DNA of 42,785 nucleotides, from assembly GCA_900552935.1 (NCBI GenBank), contig USBN01000008.1, forward strand, positions 1-42,785, given 5' to 3'. The translations under genes were made by a program, and so were the position numbers. Below are positions 39,583-42,785 of this stretch, piece by piece (positions within the stretch are counted from its first letter, which is position 1; each line of letters opens with the position of its first letter). The notes beneath the pieces were generated by a model that saw only the letters and a list, made by a program, of their open reading frames with translations, made no database searches and was not told the origin of the DNA. This stretch comes from an uncultured Coriobacteriaceae bacterium. GTDB lineage: Bacteria > Actinomycetota > Coriobacteriia > Coriobacteriales > Atopobiaceae.

Positions 39583-40383
39583 ATGGGTATGTTTGACGGC
39601 AAGGTCGTTATCGTCACTGGCGGCGGTAAGGCCACGCTCAAGGATGGCAGCGCTGGTTCCATTGGTTATGGCATCGACATCGCCTTCGCCAAGGAGGGCG
39701 CCAACCTCGTCATTACCGGCCGCAACGTTGCCAAGCTCGAGGCCGCCAAGGAGAGCCTGGAGGCTGAGTACGGCATCAAGGTCCTCGCTGTTCAGGCTGA
39801 CGTTTCCGCTGGTCAGGATAATGAGGCCGTCGTGCAGAACGTCATTGATAAGACGATCGAGGAGTTCGGCCGCATCGACGCCGTCGTCAACAACGCCCAG
39901 GCTTCCGCTTCCGGCGTGACGATCGAGCAGCACACGATGGACCAGTTCAACCTCGCCATCTACTCGGGCCTCTACGCCACGTTCCTCTACATGCAGAAGG
40001 CGTACCCGCACCTGAAGGAGACCAAGGGTTCCGTGGTCAACTTTGCCTCCGGCGCCGGCCTGTTTGGCAACTATGGCCAGTGCTCCTACGCTGCGGCTAA
40101 GGAGGGCATCCGCGGTCTTACGCGCGTTGCTGCCAACGAGTGGGGCAAGGACGGCGTGAACGTCAACATCGTCTGCCCGCTCGCCTGGACCGCCCAGCTC
40201 GAGAACTTCGAGGCTGCGTACCCCGAGGCCTTCAAGGCCAACGTCCACATGCCGCCGGCGGGCCACTACGGCGACGTCGAGGCAGAGATTGGCCGCGTTG
40301 TCGTTCAGCTCTGTGGCCCTGACTTCAAGTACATGAACGGCGAGACCATCACCCTCGAGGGTGGCATGGGCCAGAGGCCGTAG
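39583..40383 (+). CDS. Short-chain dehydrogenase/reductase
   Basis: 266 residues from ATG 39583, with AGGGAG 7 nt upstream; the longer open frame to 39316 is not protein-like. Classical SDR features: VVIVTGGGKATLKDGSAGSIGYGID (cofactor loop, with an inserted stretch between the glycines), the NNAQASASG version of NNAG, VVNFASGAG for the catalytic Ser, and YAAAK for the Tyr-x-x-x-Lys pair. NAD(P)-dependent oxidation or reduction of an alcohol/ketone is expected. Substrate is unknown; hydroxysteroid (bile acid) dehydrogenases of gut Coriobacteria belong to this superfamily, but nothing here proves that. High codon bias suggests it is well expressed. It ends before a clear terminator. Confidence 0.9.
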   Translation: MGMFDGKVVIVTGGGKATLKDGSAGSIGYGIDIAFAKEGANLVITGRNVAKLEAAKESLEAEYGIKVLAVQADVSAGQDNEAVVQNVIDKTIEEFGRIDAVVNNAQASASGVTIEQHTMDQFNLAIYSGLYATFLYMQKAYPHLKETKGSVVNFASGAGLFGNYGQCSYAAAKEGIRGLTRVAANEWGKDGVNVNIVCPLAWTAQLENFEAAYPEAFKANVHMPPAGHYGDVEAEIGRVVVQLCGPDFKYMNGETITLEGGMGQRP

Positions 40384-40419
40384 GGTTTCGCTGCTGTTTG
40401 TCGTGGCATCGTTGCCGTG

Positions 40420-40450
40420 GGGCTCCGCTTTGTGCGGAGCCCTTTCTATT
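40420..40450 (+). terminator. Terminator after the SDR gene
   Basis: A perfect 9-bp stem GGGCTCCGC / GCGGAGCCC (40420-40428 with 40434-40442), 5-nt loop, then TTTCTATTT. It is 37 bp after the stop. Confidence 0.9.
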
Positions 40451-40492
40451 TGGCGGATGTCACGACTGTAGGCGCGCCGTTCAACGACGGCC

Positions 40493-40592
40493 GCGATCTA
40501 CGTGCCCCGCCGGCGCGCCTCGGGCACCACGTTCTACGTGTTGAGATTGCCGACAACCACGTTTTACGTGTCCCGCCGGCGTTCGCTCTCGT
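40493..40592. repeat. Short ACGTnnTACGTG repeats
   Basis: CACGTTCTACGTG (40528-40540) and CACGTTTTACGTG (40558-40570) are 30 bp apart; a partial copy GATCTACGTG is at 40495-40504. CCGCCGGCG follows two of the three. The 30-bp spacing recalls the arrays near 2784-6478 but the sequence is different. Confidence 0.6.
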
Positions 40593-40637
40593 TCTTGCTT
40601 CCATGGACACCGACTCGTGTTTGTCGAATCTTTAAAA

Positions 40638-40780
40638 TAGTGGAGTCGGAATTCTGTGGCCAAATAAGGGGTCATCGAGTAGCTGTAACGTAGGCATTTG
40701 TAAAACTGCAGGTACTAGACTTGCTGCCATTTGCGCTACTTGGGCTACACGCTTTTAGCCATCGAATTTCGTGTCCACTA
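40638..40780. mobile_element. MITE-like element, copy 1 (143 bp)
   Basis: The ends TAGTGGAGTCGGAATTCTGT and, reversed, TAGTGGACACGAAATTCGAT are imperfect inverted repeats. The inside has no ORF of note. Its length and end sequences match the element at 41335-41478 (143 against 144 bp), and inner segments align in places (GAGTAG, TACTTGG...TTTTxGCC). A related short non-autonomous element is the best reading; no transposase is in the window. Confidence 0.65.
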
Positions 40781-40988
40781 TTTCTGTAGGCAGGCTTATG
40801 GCTTGTCGTGGGGTGCTGACTCTCTTTGTTCGTTCCTCTGAACGCGACAGCCGCCTTTGCTGCGTGCGACATGAGAGTCGCGACATGGATCGTTATGCCC
40901 CGCGGAGGTCAACGCACGGCATTTCCCTCTTCGTTTTGTCTCGTTTAGGGTGAAGGCGGAGAATGTGGGTCACGAGGTAGGGAAGAGA

Positions 40989-41261
40989 ATGGATATTAGG
41001 GCCGCTATTTCAGAAGTCGTTTCTCTCTGCGAATTGGCGGAGAGTATCTCGCATATTGAAGCGGGCGAATTCCCCGAGGATATCCTCTCGGATGAGTTCA
41101 GGGCTTTTATCAGCAGCCTGGATTCTGATCAATACTACGCTTTGCTCGACTTGTACTTATTTGACTCCAATGAAGGCAAGTGCAGCATGGTCGAGGCAAT
41201 TCAGAAGCTGGTGAATTCGTTTTCGGACGAGCAGATTGAGCTTTACGGCAAGATTTGCTAG
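40989..41261 (+). CDS. Small acidic hypothetical protein
   Basis: 90 residues from ATG 40989 with GGGAAGAG upstream; a longer GTG start at 40950 has no better site. Not recognised. The protein is acidic and helical (MDIRAAISEVVSLCELAESI, then DEFRAFISSLDSDQYYALLDLY), of a size seen in immunity or antitoxin-like proteins, but no toxin neighbour is visible. Its DNA is more AT-rich than the SDR gene before it, and it lies between the two MITE-like elements, so it may have been acquired. Confidence 0.65.
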   Translation: MDIRAAISEVVSLCELAESISHIEAGEFPEDILSDEFRAFISSLDSDQYYALLDLYLFDSNEGKCSMVEAIQKLVNSFSDEQIELYGKIC

Positions 41262-41334
41262 CCATAACGCCTGCGAAAGAGCAAGTCGTCGCCCGTTTCG
41301 TGGTGCGAGAGTCGTCAGATCGGCCTCTGAATAA

Positions 41335-41478
41335 TAGTGGAGTCGATATTGTTAGGCAAATTCCGATGAATCAGAGTAGGCCAATTGCTTGCAAGTTTAT
41401 TACCTGCGATTTTGTAAGTCGCTTGAAGTGGTCTACTTGGCGGTCTCGTTTTTTTGCCTAGCATTTTCGACTCCACTA
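41335..41478. mobile_element. MITE-like element, copy 2 (144 bp)
   Basis: The ends TAGTGGAGTCGATATTGTTA and, reversed, TAGTGGAGTCGAAAATGCTA agree at 17 of 20 positions, followed by GGCAAA on both sides. Flanks TGAATAA / TTCA extend the symmetry. It lies 73 bp after the stop of the small gene. See copy 1 for the comparison. Confidence 0.75.
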
Positions 41479-41712
41479 ATTCATAGAGCGGCGATTCTTG
41501 ACTGTGGGCGGCGTTGGCGCGTCCATGAATGGCAGCGGCCAGAGATGCTTGATGCCACTGCCGGCGTTTGCCCCACCGCATATCGCATAGACGGGATTAA
41601 GCGCATGGGGCAGAACGAAGCATGCCGCCATGCCTTCGCTGCAGCCATACATGCGACTCACCAGTTCCTTGACCGGATATACTCTTCCAATAACACGTCA
41701 AGGAGGTTTGCC

Positions 41713-41928
41713 ATGTTCAAGAACGTTTTTGGCTCGGACGGCAAGTTCCACCTCGAGAATCAGGTCGGGAATATCCGCTACGACCTCACCACGGGCGAGA
41801 GCAAGACCGTCTATCCCGTCGGGTCCAACACGAACATGACCTTCGATAACAGTGGCGTGCACACCGAGGTTCAGACGGGCAACATGCGTTATCGACTCGG
41901 CGAGTCGGGCTTCGACTGGATTCTGTAG
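41713..41928 (+). CDS. 71-residue hypothetical protein
   Basis: ATG 41713 with AAGGAGG 6 nt upstream, an excellent start. The protein (MFKNVFGSDGKFHLENQVGN, then IRYDLTTGESKTVYPVG) has two similar beta-type repeats, QVGNIRYDLTTG and QTGNMRYRLGESG, suggesting a small beta fold. Not recognised. It precedes the zinc-ribbon gene by 196 bp on the same strand and may be functionally linked. TTGACC (41673) and TAACAC with 16-bp spacing are a weak promoter candidate. Confidence 0.7.
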   Translation: MFKNVFGSDGKFHLENQVGNIRYDLTTGESKTVYPVGSNTNMTFDNSGVHTEVQTGNMRYRLGESGFDWIL

Positions 41929-42124
41929 CCCGTTGGTGCTCGCCGCCGCCGCTACGATGCGAACGGTGTAAGCGAGCGCGAGCGACTGGCGCTGGCGCGG
42001 TGCGAGCTCGAGCGAATACCGCGCGAGAGAAGCAGGGCAGGGGATCGAGCGAATCCGTCGCGCCCGCAGAGTGGGCGAGACCAGTGAGGCGACGTGCCAC
42101 CATGACGACAAGGAGGCCCATCCC

Positions 42125-42785
42125 ATGGACGAGTTCTTTGCCATCAAATGCCAGAACTGCGGCGGACCCATGTACTCGCATCAGGCGAAGCGCAGCTTCG
42201 AGTGCGCCTATTGCGGCACGGTCCTGCCGTGGGCGCTCGGTGCCGGTGACCCCACGAGCGCGCTGGGCATTCGCCATCAGCCGCTCCAGGTCGTCGATGG
42301 TCTGCTCAAGCTCACGCATGTCTCACAGCTCGAGCCGCCGGTCGATCCAGACTGGTACTTCTTCAAGCCCCATTGGCGCAACCAGTCGGTGCTCGAACGC
42401 CTGCTGTGGGAGGACCGCGGCACTGCGTCCGAGTACCAGGAGGCCGAGCATGTGAGCATCCCGTGCCCGTTCTGCGGCGCGTCATTCGAGGGCACGTCGA
42501 CCCAGCGCGTGTTCGAGTGCCCGTCGTGCGGAAACAAGATCGGTGTCGCGGACCTGCTCAAGCCGGGCACCTTCAGCAAGCGCCTGACCATGGGCTTTGG
42601 TGCGGAATACGTGCCTGAACAGGGAATTCCGTGTGCGGTCAGCGAGCAGCAGGCGCGCGCCGCCGCGCTCCAGCTCGTTCGCCAGCACCCGGATGCCTTC
42701 GCGGGACATGACGTGGAGAGTGCCATCCAGAACGACATGATGCTCTTCTATTTCCCCATGGCGCTCGCGGACCTGCGCATGATGG
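42125..42785 (+). CDS. Double zinc-ribbon protein, N-terminal part
   Basis: ATG 42125 with AAGGAGG 9 nt upstream; the frame stays open to the window end (220 residues, incomplete). Two zinc ribbons are visible: CQNCGG...CAYCG (about residues 9-30) and CPFCG...CPSCG (about 107-128), separated by a DWYFFKPHWRNQSVLERLLWE segment. Zinc ribbons bind metal and often nucleic acid or protein partners. The rest of the protein is outside the window, so no function is assigned. Confidence 0.85.
   Translation, partial: MDEFFAIKCQNCGGPMYSHQAKRSFECAYCGTVLPWALGAGDPTSALGIRHQPLQVVDGLLKLTHVSQLEPPVDPDWYFFKPHWRNQSVLERLLWEDRGTASEYQEAEHVSIPCPFCGASFEGTSTQRVFECPSCGNKIGVADLLKPGTFSKRLTMGFGAEYVPEQGIPCAVSEQQARAAALQLVRQHPDAFAGHDVESAIQNDMMLFYFPMALADLRMM

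Noticed and set aside
11440..42785. Integrase, tRNA attachment site or flanking direct repeats for the island
   Set aside because: None could be found by reading; the TTGCTGYGCAA repeat pair lies inside the right part and does not bracket BREX.

Overview
The window looks like chromosome of a high-GC actinobacterium, most likely a gut or oral Coriobacteriia (Olsenella/Atopobiaceae or Collinsella type). The reasons are codon use rich in G/C at third positions, a gatCAB operon, a lactate racemase plus lactate-channel pair, QueH and an enolase. This placement is inference; there is no rRNA gene in the window. I saw no tRNA, integrase, transposase gene or CRISPR array.

Layout. Positions 1-2616 carry the end of an unrecognised gene, then larA (nickel-pincer lactate racemase) and larD (aquaglyceroporin-type lactate channel). 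Positions 2700-6480 hold a nuclease-fold AbiEi/DUF559-like protein and enolase, set among three unusual intergenic repeat arrays built from about 30-bp units, plus a 17-bp minisatellite. Positions 6540-11440 hold an MFS exporter and gatC-gatA-gatB. At 11643 a hydroxyacid-dehydrogenase-like gene starts and stops making sense after about 19 codons, exactly where a long minus-strand island begins.

The island (about 11744-35950, read from high to low coordinates) is a type 1 BREX anti-phage locus: FHA-domain gene, brxA, brxB, brxC, pglX 5' part, [HEPN-like gene, RecQ-like helicase, plus-strand small RNA, small ORF, 1337-residue triple-repeat/coiled-coil gene], pglX 3' part, pglZ, brxL, and an unknown 312-residue gene. 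The central observation is that pglX is cut in two. The methyltransferase and recognition part ends at 27407 and the C-terminal part begins at 18433, with about 9 kb of probable defence cargo between them. The C-terminal part carries an in-frame amber codon, pglZ carries a -1 frameshift, and the small ORF inside the cargo has a probable +1 shift in a C6 tract. The BREX core is therefore either decaying, switched off, or affected by sequencing errors, while the cargo helicase, HEPN and coiled-coil genes are intact.

To the right of BREX lie an acidic hypothetical protein, a yefM-yoeB toxin-antitoxin pair with its TGTACA-type operator, queH, a short-chain dehydrogenase, two diverged 143/144-bp inverted-repeat elements (MITE-like) flanking a small AT-richer gene, a 71-residue protein, and the start of a double zinc-ribbon protein that runs off the window.

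All names are from reading the translated sequence by eye. No database search or alignment program was used.
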